Shown: piece by piece, positions 9,361-19,710 of the stretch
Numbering within the stretch: position 1 is the stretch's first letter
How the letters are laid out: every line of letters starts with the position of its first letter
Position numbers and translations under genes: made by a program
NCBI GenBank assembly: GCA_003243445.1
Contig: QFQQ01000010.1
Location: forward strand, 62,001-126,000
Source: Citrobacter freundii
Lineage (GTDB): Bacteria; Bacteroidota; Bacteroidia; Chitinophagales; Chitinophagaceae
Length of the DNA stretch: 64,000 nucleotides
Direction: 5' to 3'
The notes under the pieces: model-generated
The model's database searches: none
Told to the model about the DNA's origin: nothing
Seen by the model: only the letters and a program-made list of their open reading frames with translations

Positions 9361-11139
9361 TTAGCGCCATGCAGCTGGTTGCAGCATTCCGGTCATTTTT
9401 TTCGCATCTTCCAGCGGAATAGGCATTACGAGATACTTGTCGTTATAAGATTGATAGTCGCGGATCTTGCGGCGCTGATAACTGAAGCGGCCATCATTGC
9501 CTTTGGTGATACGCATACCTGTTACAAAACGGTTTGTTTCGCTGAGGATCTTCCAGCGGCGCTGATCATCAAAACGGTATTGACCTTCGAGGCAAAACTC
9601 AATGCGGCGCTCATTACGGATCCTTGTGCGGATGAACTCAGGCGTATTTGCAAAGCCCGGAACATCCTGCAGTCTTGGCTGCTGTGCACGCTGACGGACT
9701 ACATTCAGTGCCGTAAGTGCCCCGGCCAGATCACCCGTTTCACAAAGAGCCTCTGCTTTCTGCAGATAGAATTCAGCGAGACGGAAATACACCCAGTGTG
9801 TTGGTTCAGCAGCAGAGCTTCCGCCCGGTCCCCAGAACTTCACCTGTTTATCCTTTCCACTATAGTAACCTGTGCAGGAACGCTGTGTCTCCTGCGAGAT
9901 CACGTCATTATAACCATTACGTCCGCCCACAAATGTTTCGATAATGTACGGCTGCGTACAGTTGTTCGGCACGCCATAGTTCGTCATGTTATGCACGATA
10001 TTGATATAAAAGCGTGCATCCCGGTTTGAGTATGGATCGCCGCCGGTAGCCTCACTATACCCCAGATCAGCAGCGCCGGCTGTTACGGTCACATTCGTTC
10101 TCGTTGCATCATTATATGTAACGGGCAATGCACCGTTCTTCATTTCAAAACAATCCACCAGTTCCTGCGTTGGTGATTCGCCGCAGTTCCAGTTGTGATT
10201 GATCGTAGCGTAAGGATAACTGCCTACATCAACACCGTTCGTATTATTGATACCAACATTGTTGTAATTGGAACGCCAGATGATCTCGCTGTTATATGTC
10301 TGGTTGGATCCGATGAACAACGTTTTGTAATCAGCCATGCTCACAAGCTGATAGGTGCTCAGCGCAATTACATCCTGCGCGGCATCGGCAGCGCGTTGCC
10401 ATTTTGCTTTATCATTCTCCGGATTATTGAGAGGACTTGCATTATAAAGCAATACACGTGCGCGGATGGCATATGCAACACCATTATGTACCCTTCGGGC
10501 TTCAGCCGTGGTCTGACGGTCAGGAAGAATATGCGTATTGATCACATCCATCAATTCCTTATCGATCTTTGTAGCTATCTCATCATAGGTAGGACGGACC
10601 AGTTGATTCCATCCCTGGTAGTTTGGATCGAATGGCTCATCGATCCAGGGAACCGCGCCATAAAACTCCAGCAGGTTCATATAGTACCAGCAACGGAGTA
10701 TGCGTGCTTCGGCAACCCAGGTATCACGTTGTTCGGCGGTGATAGCCGTTGATTGCGGCAGGTATTTGATCGCGTTGTTGGCAAGGCGGATACCGCGCCA
10801 GAAGTCAGGCCACAGCTGCTCGCTTGGTGAAGACCAGAGCCAGTTGATCACCGGGTTGGAAAGTGAAAGCGAGCCGTTGTGCCAGTCATATGCATTGTAA
10901 GTGGCTGCCCAGAAAGCGTTGTCGGTGAGACACTCCATCGGGTTCATCACAAAGGAGATCTGGTCGCGGGCAGTATATAATTCACCATACGCCGCTTCCA
11001 GTAAACCCTGGCTGCGGCCAAAATTATTCAGTACTTTATCGATCGTCGTTTGTCCATCTGGCGTCTTATCCAGCACCTTTTCACAGCTTGAAATAACGAT
11101 CGCTGTCATTATCATTATGGTCAGGCAAATCTTTTTCAT
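9361..11139 (-). CDS. SusD/RagB-family nutrient-binding lipoprotein (locus A)
   Basis: 592 residues. The lipoprotein signal ends at AIVISSC. The N-terminal helical repeats (WPDFWRGIRLANNAIKYL, EARILRCWYYMNLLEFYGAVPWIDEP) and the C-terminal segment (RNERRIEFCLEGQYRFDDQRRW, YLVMPIPLEDAKKM) are typical of SusD/RagB. It forms the lid over the SusC transporter and binds glycan at the outer membrane. It begins 24 nt after the adjacent susC gene, so they are co-transcribed. Confidence 0.97.
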   Translation of the reverse strand: MKKICLTIMIMTAIVISSCEKVLDKTPDGQTTIDKVLNNFGRSQGLLEAAYGELYTARDQISFVMNPMECLTDNAFWAATYNAYDWHNGSLSLSNPVINWLWSSPSEQLWPDFWRGIRLANNAIKYLPQSTAITAEQRDTWVAEARILRCWYYMNLLEFYGAVPWIDEPFDPNYQGWNQLVRPTYDEIATKIDKELMDVINTHILPDRQTTAEARRVHNGVAYAIRARVLLYNASPLNNPENDKAKWQRAADAAQDVIALSTYQLVSMADYKTLFIGSNQTYNSEIIWRSNYNNVGINNTNGVDVGSYPYATINHNWNCGESPTQELVDCFEMKNGALPVTYNDATRTNVTVTAGAADLGYSEATGGDPYSNRDARFYINIVHNMTNYGVPNNCTQPYIIETFVGGRNGYNDVISQETQRSCTGYYSGKDKQVKFWGPGGSSAAEPTHWVYFRLAEFYLQKAEALCETGDLAGALTALNVVRQRAQQPRLQDVPGFANTPEFIRTRIRNERRIEFCLEGQYRFDDQRRWKILSETNRFVTGMRITKGNDGRFSYQRRKIRDYQSYNDKYLVMPIPLEDAKKMTGMLQPAAWR

Positions 11140-11163
11140 AATCGTCTTTTTTCAGTAAATTCT

Positions 11164-14100
11164 TTAGAATGTTACGTTCAATCCAATGTTGTAAGCTTTG
11201 AATACGGGGTACAACAATTCATTGTTTTGTTCCGGGTCCTGGTATTTGACAGGATATTTGTCAAAGGTGAGCAGGTTCAACCCGTTCGCATAGATCCTTA
11301 CAGCGGAAGCCCCGATCTTACCTGCGAGCCTGCCACCAAGTGTATATCCGATCTCCACGTTACGCAGACGGATATACGAACCATCTACCAGCCAGAAATC
11401 AGAAACAAGCTTGCTGGCACTGCTGCCCGGATCAAGTCTTGGATACGTAATGGGTAACCCCGCATCCAGACGTTGCTGGCTCCACGCCTCCTTATGCCAT
11501 TCATTGAAATTGTATGTTTCAAAGATGCGCTGTCCGCTCAGCAGATAACTTCTGCCGGCAACACCCTGCCACATCATACTGAAGTCGACATTTTTCACAC
11601 GCAGACTAACTGCTCCGCCAAAGGTCCATGATGGCACCTCAGGATTTCCAATAGGCACCTGATCCTGTTCAGTGATCACACCATCACCATTCATATCCCG
11701 GTATTTCAGATCACCGGGTTTGGGCGCTGGCCCGATCGCCGTCTGATCATACCAGTCGAGGATATCTCTTTCTGAATTGAAGAACCCCGCAGTTTTATAA
11801 CCAAATGGCTGACCAAGACGGTAACCTGTGCTGCGCAAACGGTAAGCATAGTCTTCCGGCAACAATACTTCACTGAGGTAAAGCACTTTGTTGCGGTTAT
11901 ATGCACCATTCAAACGCACATCCAGGCGAACACCTCCACCAAGATTTTTTGCGTAACCGGTTACGATCTCAAAACCTTTATTCTCGATCTGTCCCGCATT
12001 GATCTTTGGAATAATACCGGAACTGAACACGCCGCCTGTTCCAAACATACCAGTTGGCACGAGACCCGTTGCAGAGATCAGGATATTGTTACGGCGCTCA
12101 AGGAATACATCTGCCTCAAAGGTGAAGTCGCGGAATAATTTTGTTTCAAGACCAACGTTGAATTTATTGGCCTTCTCCCATTCCAGCCGATCATTACCGA
12201 TCTGCGCCTCATAACTTCCATTCCACAGTGTAAGGAAGGCAAAACGGGAGCCATTCATATTATCATTTCCAACCTGTCCGTAAGAAGCACGGATCTTGGC
12301 AAATGTTAACCAAGGCAACGCATCGGCCACAAAATCTTCATTTGACGCCACCCAGCCCACAGACACTGAAGGGAAGAAACCCATTTTGTGACCCGGCGCG
12401 AACTGCTCGGAACCGTTATAACCGAAGTTTGCTTCCGCCAGGTATTTGTTGTCATATGCATAAGTGGCACGGCCAACAAATCCGACATAGTTATAAGGCA
12501 ATTCAATATTGATCGTACGCTGATAGCGGTTGAATAAGATCATACCCGATACAGCATGTTTCCGGAAGCTGCGATCATAATTGATTGACGCATCGATATT
12601 CACCTGGTTCCATTGCGATTGTGCCTGCGCGTCAACCAGGGTGCCATTGGTCATGGTTCCTGTTGGCTGATAGATCACCTGGTCAGGATTGTTCGGATCA
12701 GCTTTTGCTTCATACAACTGGAATGTACGCTGACGCACCTGCTGGTTGATCGACGTTGCATCATAAGAAGCGATCACACGGCCTGAAAGACCTTTGGTGA
12801 TGAAATCCAGTTTCTGTTCCAGGCCGAGAGATGCGGTGACCTGGTTGGTCATGGTATTGCGGAAACCGGAGCGGTTCAGCATACCATAAGGAACGTTGTT
12901 GATGTTACCACCTTTCAGCGGAGTAGAAAGCACTTCACCATCCGGCGTAACATCATTGTGATAGTTATTCGGCGTCTGGACCAATGAACCGATCACGATT
13001 GAATAACCATTCACATCATTCAGGTAGGCGCCATTGTTCGGCACGATCACGGGGTCATTCTTCTTCTGCATATAGCCGCTCACATTCAGGAACATCTTGA
13101 GCGACTTATTAATATCGATATCAAAATTGGAACGGAAGTTTACACGGTTCGCTTTTGATGCCGGATCATAGTTATACTCAGAAAACTTTTCTGTTTTAAA
13201 AATACCTTCCTGGAAAAGATAACCGACTGTGGTGAAGTAACGCATCTTATCACTGCCGCCACTGAAGTTCACATTAGCTCTGCGCATCGGAAATGCGTCT
13301 TTCATAAATTCGTTTACAAAATCACGCGTAGGATAGAGTTCTTTAAAGTCGCCGGTACGATAATGTTCGAGAGCAACATCATCATAGATCGGCTGACGTC
13401 CATTCTGTGTTTCTACCTGGTTACGTAACAAAGCGTAATCGTATGCATTCACCATCTTGGGTAAGCGCGTTGGAGACTGCCAGCTTTGTTCGGCTGTTAC
13501 ATCGATGATCGGTTTGCCCACATGCCCGCGGCGCGTAGTGATCATGATGACACCATTTGCACCGCGTACACCATATACGGCAGTGGCGGATGCGTCTTTC
13601 AGGATGGAGATCGATTCTACTTCACGCGGATCAAGTGCAGTGAAATCACGCTGAACACCGTCCACCAGGATCAGCGGCTGCTGACCATTGATGGTACTGC
13701 GGCCACGGATATAAAATTCCATCTGCTCGCCGCCCGGAACACCGGAACGCTGAAGCACGCTCAATCCCGGCAGGCGGCCGGCCAACGCGATACCAATATT
13801 GGCTGCGGGTGTTTGTCTTAACCCTTCAGCCTTCATTGTGGAGATAGCGGCAACAACACTTACTTTTTTCTGACGACCATAACCAACCACTACCACATCT
13901 AATAACTCGCCGGAGCTCGATGTAAGGCGAACAACGATATCGGAAAAAGACTTGATCTGTACAGTTGAAAGGTTAAATCCGACATGGGAAATAGATAATG
14001 TCTGACCTACAGAAACATTGATGGCGAACTCGCCATCCGTACCGGTTTTGGTGGAAATAGCCGTTCCCGCAACATTCACTGTTGCATCGGAAACAGGGTT

Positions 14101-14235
14101 GCTGCTTGTAGAATCAATCACTTTACCATGGATAATGGATGATTGTGCGAAAGTCTGTGTACTGAAGAATACGGATAGAACCAATAAAATAGTCAATAGG
14201 TGGAAGCTTCTGGGCTTCAGGCAATCGTTTGGCAT
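11164..14235 (-). CDS. SusC/RagA TonB-linked outer-membrane transporter (locus A)
   Basis: 1023 residues. A signal peptide ends near TQTFAQ, followed by a carboxypeptidase-regulatory-like domain (IIHGKVIDSTSSNPVSDATV), a plug with the SusC signatures (LLDVVVVGYG, ILKDASATAVYGVRGANGVI) and a 22-strand-type barrel ending in a C-terminal Phe (NIGLNVTF). Imports oligosaccharides in a TonB-dependent manner with the SusD downstream. First gene of locus A; upstream lies an 880-bp non-coding spacer that should hold its promoter. Confidence 0.97.
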   Translation of the reverse strand: MPNDCLKPRSFHLLTILLVLSVFFSTQTFAQSSIIHGKVIDSTSSNPVSDATVNVAGTAISTKTGTDGEFAINVSVGQTLSISHVGFNLSTVQIKSFSDIVVRLTSSSGELLDVVVVGYGRQKKVSVVAAISTMKAEGLRQTPAANIGIALAGRLPGLSVLQRSGVPGGEQMEFYIRGRSTINGQQPLILVDGVQRDFTALDPREVESISILKDASATAVYGVRGANGVIMITTRRGHVGKPIIDVTAEQSWQSPTRLPKMVNAYDYALLRNQVETQNGRQPIYDDVALEHYRTGDFKELYPTRDFVNEFMKDAFPMRRANVNFSGGSDKMRYFTTVGYLFQEGIFKTEKFSEYNYDPASKANRVNFRSNFDIDINKSLKMFLNVSGYMQKKNDPVIVPNNGAYLNDVNGYSIVIGSLVQTPNNYHNDVTPDGEVLSTPLKGGNINNVPYGMLNRSGFRNTMTNQVTASLGLEQKLDFITKGLSGRVIASYDATSINQQVRQRTFQLYEAKADPNNPDQVIYQPTGTMTNGTLVDAQAQSQWNQVNIDASINYDRSFRKHAVSGMILFNRYQRTINIELPYNYVGFVGRATYAYDNKYLAEANFGYNGSEQFAPGHKMGFFPSVSVGWVASNEDFVADALPWLTFAKIRASYGQVGNDNMNGSRFAFLTLWNGSYEAQIGNDRLEWEKANKFNVGLETKLFRDFTFEADVFLERRNNILISATGLVPTGMFGTGGVFSSGIIPKINAGQIENKGFEIVTGYAKNLGGGVRLDVRLNGAYNRNKVLYLSEVLLPEDYAYRLRSTGYRLGQPFGYKTAGFFNSERDILDWYDQTAIGPAPKPGDLKYRDMNGDGVITEQDQVPIGNPEVPSWTFGGAVSLRVKNVDFSMMWQGVAGRSYLLSGQRIFETYNFNEWHKEAWSQQRLDAGLPITYPRLDPGSSASKLVSDFWLVDGSYIRLRNVEIGYTLGGRLAGKIGASAVRIYANGLNLLTFDKYPVKYQDPEQNNELLYPVFKAYNIGLNVTF

Positions 14236-15115
14236 GACGTTTAAGTTAACGTTTGAAAAATGGGGAATCTTTCAATTTGCAATAAATGTATAAGAGTAAT
14301 TTTTTATTCTTGACCTGAACTGTACTGAAAAAAGAAAAAAATAATATCTGAACCCAAATCCATCGATCGTCCGGGATCCGGTACAGCTATCCGATATGTT
14401 GGTAATACAGGCCGGACGGGCAAACATCGCTGTTATTATATTATATAGTTGCAGGCGCGGATTAGAATTCGAAAGAACAGGGGAATTAATAAAAGTAGAA
14501 AGCACCATTAAATCGACATTGTGATCCGGCTAAACAGATGGGCTTTATATATTTCCTGGTCAAATACCCATATAGTAAGCATATTCCTTGACAAAGATCA
14601 ATTCGCGTAGGCTATACGCTGCCGCCTAAACAGTGCTGGTTACCCAGGCCTTCTCCAATCTGCGCGGCAAAACCGGAAAATCCGCTTAACTGGAAAAGTT
14701 ACCAACCCGCCGGAAATTGCTGCCTGTCATCACCCGCTGACTCTTCGCAATTTTGAGCCCTGATCATCCAAGAAGAAATCGGAAAAATGAAAACGAGATA
14801 TAAGACAAAAACAATAATGGCTTAGGTATCTTTCACAACTATCAGGGAAAGCTACGGAGAAGAAGTCATTGCGGTCATTGATGACCTTCTGGCCAGAAAA
14901 GTGGTCAGAAGTATTGAACCGCTTATTGCCCCGCCTTAAACAAGGCGGGGCGACCTGTTGATGTCTGAAATGAAGATCGGAAAAACCGATTTATTAGTTT
15001 TTGAAAAATGATTCCGGAGAATGCCGGGCGTTTTGAACCGGACTATACAAACTGTAACGTTGTCTTTAATATCCCGTAAAACGGACATGACTTTGATGTG
15101 GAATACATAAAAAAT
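14236..15115. other. Long intergenic spacer between loci A and B; no supported gene
   Basis: 880 bp with no convincing gene. It must contain the promoter of the locus A susC gene; an imperfect palindrome ACGTTTAAGTTAACGT lies at 14237-14252, just before its ATG. A GC-rich hairpin with 9-bp arms (14929-14937 and 14942-14950, loop AAAC) has no T-run on either side. An open stretch at about 14825-14940 reads like protein sequence (YGEEVIAVIDDLLARKVV) but has an in-frame stop just upstream and no start, so it may be a gene remnant. Confidence 0.5.
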
Positions 15116-17017
15116 TTAATATAGCCATCGAACAAAAGCTTCCATAGCCGCATAACGTGTGAGACCCAGATCAGCATAAATCTTTGCAGTCATGGCATTT
15201 CGCTCCTCGGCTCTTTGCCAGAACTCGCGATCATCGCTTCCCTGAAACGGAACTGCATCTTTTTGTGACTGATGAATGAATATGCCGAACCGTTTTTTTA
15301 CCACCTGTGCGGGACTCATCGGAACGGCCATCTCGATCTCCCTGATATCCCATTCCTGCCAGGCGCCTTTATACAGCCATAGCCAGCAGTCATTGATCCA
15401 TTCATCACCGGCCGCTTTGATCCGTTGCAGTGCATTCAGCACGGCATTGAAACAAACGAGGTGGGTACCGTGCGGATCTGCAAAATCACCCGCACAATAA
15501 ACCTGGTGCGGTTTGATCTTTCTCAGCAATTCCATCGTCAGCAGAATATCCTCCTCTCCCAACGGCTTCTTTTCCACGGTGCCGGTTTCATAGAAAGGGA
15601 GATTCTGAAAATGAATATTGTCCGGCCTGATCCCAACATAATTGCAGGTGGCCCGGGCTTCGCAACGCCTGATAAGTCCCTTGATACTGCGGATCGTTTC
15701 GGTATCTGATGTATACGCTCCTTGTTTAGCCGCGATGTATTCTCTTGTTTGCGACAAGATGGTTTGAGGAACAGCAGAGCCGATGCCCGCGATCTGATCA
15801 AAGCCAACAGCAAAGTCCAGGAAACGGGTTACAAACTCATCAGTAACCGCTATATTACCTGAGGTCTGATAGGCGACATGCACGTCATGCCCCTGGTCAT
15901 GCAGGCGTTGAAAAGTACCTCCCATGCTGATGATATCATCATCAGGATGCGGAGAGAAAAGCAGCACACGCTTGCGGGAAGGTATAGATCTTTCAGGATG
16001 CGTGGGAGTATAAATGCCCGGTTTCCCGCCAGGCCAGCCGGTGATGGTATCTCTCAGCATGTAGTATACCTGAAGGTTGATCTCGTACGCCTCTCCCTTT
16101 TCCACCAGCAATTCGCCAAGACCGTTGTCTGTATAATCCTTGTCAGTAAGAGCCAGCACGGTCTTTCCCAATTGAAGTGCAAGCCCTACCACTGCTCTTT
16201 TGATCATGCGCGGTGTCCACTCACATTCTCCGGTAAGCCATGGTGATTTTATCCGGGTTAGTTCCGATGCGGCGCCTTCATCTATAACAAATGTTACATC
16301 ATCATGCTGCTGTAAAAGAGACGCTGGCAACAATTCTGTATCATCATCTTCTATTGCCTTTTTAACCGCACCGGCTTTAGCCGCTCCCCATGCAAGCACG
16401 ATGATCTTCTTTGCCTTAAGGATCGTACTGATGCCCATCGTAATGGCCAGTCGCGGCATTTGCACAATTCCACGGAACTCCTTTGCATTGGCGAGACGCG
16501 TACTATCGGAGAGATTCACCAGCCTGGTTTTGGAATAAATTCCGGAGCCGGGCTCGTTGAAACCAATATGGCCGTTATTGCCGATACCAAGTATTTGCAG
16601 GTCAATCCCACCTACTTCTTCTATTTTCTTTTCATAAGCCGCACAGGCAGCCTTGATATTATCCTTCAGCACTTCACCATCGGGGATATGAATATTACCG
16701 GGAGCGATATCTACTTGTGAAAACAACTGTACCTGCATAAAGTGATAATAACTTTGAACCGCTTCCCTGCTGATAGGATAATATTCGTCCAGGTTGAAGG
16801 TGATCACGTTTTTAAAACTGAGGCCTTCCTCGCGGTGCATTTTTACCAGCTCAGCATACAGTTGTTTAGGGCTTGAGCCTGTTGCAAGCCCCAGCACGCA
16901 GAACTTTCCTTCCGATTGTTTCTCCCGGATCATAGTGGCGATCTGTTTGGCAACAACAAGAGAACCACTCTTTACATCTTCATAAATTACTGCTTTGATC
17001 TTCTCCAAACTGCTCAT
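15116..17017 (-). CDS. nagB: Glucosamine-6-phosphate deaminase fused to PIG-L family deacetylase
   Basis: 633 residues from the ATG at 17017 (MSSLEKIK); the longer frame to 17116 adds unrelated residues. Residues 1-~260 are NagB: FNLDEYYPI, GIGNNGHIGFNEPG, DDVTFVIDEGA. Residues ~380-633 are a LmbE/PIG-L zinc deacetylase-like domain: LFSPHPDDDIISMGG (zinc His-Asp-Asp) and DPHGTHLVC. NagB converts glucosamine-6-P to fructose-6-P and ammonia. This fusion is a known Bacteroidota form; the role of the PIG-L half is uncertain. No signal peptide is present, so it is cytoplasmic. Last gene of locus B, 163 nt after the sugar porter, fitting the final step of amino-sugar catabolism. Confidence 0.95.
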   Translation of the reverse strand: MSSLEKIKAVIYEDVKSGSLVVAKQIATMIREKQSEGKFCVLGLATGSSPKQLYAELVKMHREEGLSFKNVITFNLDEYYPISREAVQSYYHFMQVQLFSQVDIAPGNIHIPDGEVLKDNIKAACAAYEKKIEEVGGIDLQILGIGNNGHIGFNEPGSGIYSKTRLVNLSDSTRLANAKEFRGIVQMPRLAITMGISTILKAKKIIVLAWGAAKAGAVKKAIEDDDTELLPASLLQQHDDVTFVIDEGAASELTRIKSPWLTGECEWTPRMIKRAVVGLALQLGKTVLALTDKDYTDNGLGELLVEKGEAYEINLQVYYMLRDTITGWPGGKPGIYTPTHPERSIPSRKRVLLFSPHPDDDIISMGGTFQRLHDQGHDVHVAYQTSGNIAVTDEFVTRFLDFAVGFDQIAGIGSAVPQTILSQTREYIAAKQGAYTSDTETIRSIKGLIRRCEARATCNYVGIRPDNIHFQNLPFYETGTVEKKPLGEEDILLTMELLRKIKPHQVYCAGDFADPHGTHLVCFNAVLNALQRIKAAGDEWINDCWLWLYKGAWQEWDIREIEMAVPMSPAQVVKKRFGIFIHQSQKDAVPFQGSDDREFWQRAEERNAMTAKIYADLGLTRYAAMEAFVRWLY

Positions 17018-17180
17018 TTGACGTATAATTTTTTTAGTAATAAGTTCAAATAATGAATAATGTAATCCATCAATGCATGTGTAAGCCTGTACGCGAAACC
17101 GCCCAGACAAATGCATCCCTTTCTGTGCTTAGAATAAACACAGTCAACCCGGCAAAATATCAATTGATGATAACAGGCGC

Positions 17181-18572
17181 TTACCACATGGCTTCAATCT
17201 CTTCGAGCGACTTGCCTGCTGTTTCCGGAATATGCTTCCATACGATGTACATATACGGCAAGCACATGATTGCAAACAACCAGAATGTTCCGTGTGGGGT
17301 AAGTGTGCTCAGCATCCACGGCGTTAATTGTCCGATCAGGAATGTGCCGACCCAAAGTGAAAAACCGGCGATCGACATGGCCATACCCCTGATCGCATTT
17401 GGATATAATTCGGATAGCAATACGAATACTACCGCCGACACAGATACGGCGCAGCAAAAAACATAAAGGAGGAAAAGGGACAGCAATACCTCTGCCGGCC
17501 AGCCCCATTGCTCACCATGCCAGAAATAGAGACCTATCAGCACCAGGCAAAGTATCATACCTGATACACCCCAGTAGACTAGTTTTTTCCGGCCTACCCT
17601 GTCAATAATAAATATAGCCAGCACTGTCGTAAGCATATTGACCAGCCCGACCAGTACCTGGTAGAATAAAGAATCGCCTTCTGAAAGTCCGCTGTTCTTA
17701 AAGATCGTCGGCCCATAATAAAGCACGGCGTTCACTCCCATGAACTGTCCAAGAATGGCAATGGCCACCCCGATCAGCAGAACTTTAAAATAGTTTGGTT
17801 TCAACAATAAGCGGTAATTGACACGACCCTGGCTTTCACTCATTTTCGATTTGACTTCAGCAGCTTCTTCGGAGGCCACCTGCCGGCTCCGGTTGATCTT
17901 TTCCAGGATGCTGACCGCTTTGTCTGTTTTGTTTTTCAAAAGCAACCAGCGAGGGCTTTCGGGAATAAAGAACAGGATCAGCAGAAACAAAAAAGCCGGC
18001 AATGATTCCATACCAAGCATCGCTCTCCAGACTTCCGTTACAAATACTTTCTGCATTGTTTCATTCTCAAAGCCTGTTCCGGAAGCAGCATATTGAAGCA
18101 GCTGATAGTTCACCAGGTAAGCTCCTAAAAAACCGGCTGTGATCGCCAGCTGATACATAGCCACCAGCCTTCCACGATAGCTGGCAATCGCGATCTCGGA
18201 GATATACATAGGGGAAATGATCGAGACCATTCCAATGGCCAGGCCGCCAATGATGCGATATACAACAAGCGTATCGATATCATGCGCGATGGCGCAGCCA
18301 ATACCGGAGAGGAAGAATAATGTTCCGGAAAAAAACAGGGAAAGTTTCCGGCCAAACCGCTCGCTGCAATAACCGGCGATCAATACGCCGATCATCGAAC
18401 CAACCAATGCACATCCCACATACCACCCCTGCTGCATCGAACTCAGCTGGTATTGGGCCGTTACCTGTTCAATAGTTCCGGAGATCACAGCAGTATCATA
18501 TCCAAACAGAAAGCCGCCTAATGCAGCCACTACGGTTAAAAAAACGACGTAGCCGATATTCTTTTCTTTCAT
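17181..18572 (-). CDS. MFS sugar porter family transporter
   Basis: 463 residues, about 12 hydrophobic segments. Sugar-porter signatures: ALGGFLFGYDTAVISG in TM1, SERFGRKLS after TM2, RIIGGLAIGMVSIISPMYISE, PESPRWLL in the central loop, and DRVGRKKLV in the second half. It imports a monosaccharide or small glycoside across the inner membrane by proton symport. It starts 2 nt after the stop of the upstream DUF4434 gene, so it is in the locus B operon. Substrate is not readable; an amino sugar or hexose released by the periplasmic enzymes is likely. Confidence 0.95.
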   Translation of the reverse strand: MKEKNIGYVVFLTVVAALGGFLFGYDTAVISGTIEQVTAQYQLSSMQQGWYVGCALVGSMIGVLIAGYCSERFGRKLSLFFSGTLFFLSGIGCAIAHDIDTLVVYRIIGGLAIGMVSIISPMYISEIAIASYRGRLVAMYQLAITAGFLGAYLVNYQLLQYAASGTGFENETMQKVFVTEVWRAMLGMESLPAFLFLLILFFIPESPRWLLLKNKTDKAVSILEKINRSRQVASEEAAEVKSKMSESQGRVNYRLLLKPNYFKVLLIGVAIAILGQFMGVNAVLYYGPTIFKNSGLSEGDSLFYQVLVGLVNMLTTVLAIFIIDRVGRKKLVYWGVSGMILCLVLIGLYFWHGEQWGWPAEVLLSLFLLYVFCCAVSVSAVVFVLLSELYPNAIRGMAMSIAGFSLWVGTFLIGQLTPWMLSTLTPHGTFWLFAIMCLPYMYIVWKHIPETAGKSLEEIEAMW

Positions 18573-18574
18573 AA

Positions 18575-19645
18575 TTATAAATTCAAGTATTCTTTGTAAC
18601 GGTTATACAGATGTCCCGCCTGCAGATAAGCAGACTGCGGACTCATAAAGTGTGAAAATTCAAAGGTGATGGCCTTATCATATCCTGCGCGTGCCGCTGC
18701 TTCCAGTTTCATGCGGAGCTTTTCAAACTTGATCGGCAGGAAACGGATCGGCATGTCCCTGTCAAATGTTTCGGCATTGGTCCAGCATTTCATGCCGTAC
18801 TTATCAGCCAGGCGCTTATTCACGGTGAAGAACGCATCGAGTTCATCATAGTCAATATGTCCATCCTGGAATGCACAGGCATCCACCACTCCATGGATCC
18901 CATCAAAGATCTCATTCCACTCCTTTTCGTGTTCCTGCACGGAAACGGCATTGGCTTTCGTGATCTGACCGGAAGCTGCTTCCACTGCTTTCTTCCCATC
19001 TATCCAGGGCGAAATGAATGTCGGCAGATTTCCTGATACGTCCTTACATTGTTTTCCCATTGTTCTGAAACCATCAATAGCGCCTTTGGTCTTCCTGCTT
19101 ATTTCACCACTGATATACCATCCCCGGAAACTTTTATGCTTTGAACCGTAATCGCGCCACACTTCATCGATCACATATTTGTTCGCTTCGATCTCTGCAC
19201 TCAGATCACCTGTATCCCAGTATTTACCTGAGTCATACAGACCGAAGTAGAATTTCATTCCATGCTTGTCGGCAAGTTGCAGGAACAATTCCAGCAGATC
19301 TGTATGCGGCTTATAACAACCTTTCCCGGTAAGATATGCGGACGGGTAGGTAATGAACTTGCGGTAACCGCTCCGGATCATTATTACTGTATCTATCCCG
19401 ATCCGCTTCATGTTCCTGAAATCATTGTCCCATTCTTTTCTTCCCCAGTTCTGATGCGGAATATCATGCGAGATCTCATCCAGGAATGTTCCGGTTATCG
19501 GCAGGACATTGCTGTTGGTTCCTGCCGGTGAATCGAAGAACGGGCCGTTTTGTTCCTGATCCTTCATAAGGTATGAAGCACCCACCATGGTGGCACCGGC
19601 CCTGCTTACATCCGTCAAAAATTTTCTTCGTGAATTTGTTCCCAT
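18575..19645 (-). CDS. DUF4434-type TIM-barrel protein, Tat-like signal (paralog 1 of 3)
   Basis: 356 residues. The N-terminus SRRKFLTDVSRAGATMVGAS looks like a twin-arginine export signal. The body fits the DUF4434 barrel family, of the glycosidase TIM-barrel type: WDNDFRNMKRIGIDTVIMIRSG, HGMKFYFGLYDSG, SFRGWYISGEISR with a candidate catalytic Glu, and GMKCWTNAETF with a second. These two Glu positions recall a retaining glycosidase, but activity is unproven. Two further members lie in the same locus (22252-23562 and 26754-27824). Probably periplasmic. Confidence 0.85.
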   Translation of the reverse strand: MGTNSRRKFLTDVSRAGATMVGASYLMKDQEQNGPFFDSPAGTNSNVLPITGTFLDEISHDIPHQNWGRKEWDNDFRNMKRIGIDTVIMIRSGYRKFITYPSAYLTGKGCYKPHTDLLELFLQLADKHGMKFYFGLYDSGKYWDTGDLSAEIEANKYVIDEVWRDYGSKHKSFRGWYISGEISRKTKGAIDGFRTMGKQCKDVSGNLPTFISPWIDGKKAVEAASGQITKANAVSVQEHEKEWNEIFDGIHGVVDACAFQDGHIDYDELDAFFTVNKRLADKYGMKCWTNAETFDRDMPIRFLPIKFEKLRMKLEAAARAGYDKAITFEFSHFMSPQSAYLQAGHLYNRYKEYLNL

Positions 19646-19710
19646 ATACTGGTTTAGTTTATACAGCCGTTGTTTCCTGGATCATAAGAAACATTGTTGC
19701 TCAAGGCTGG

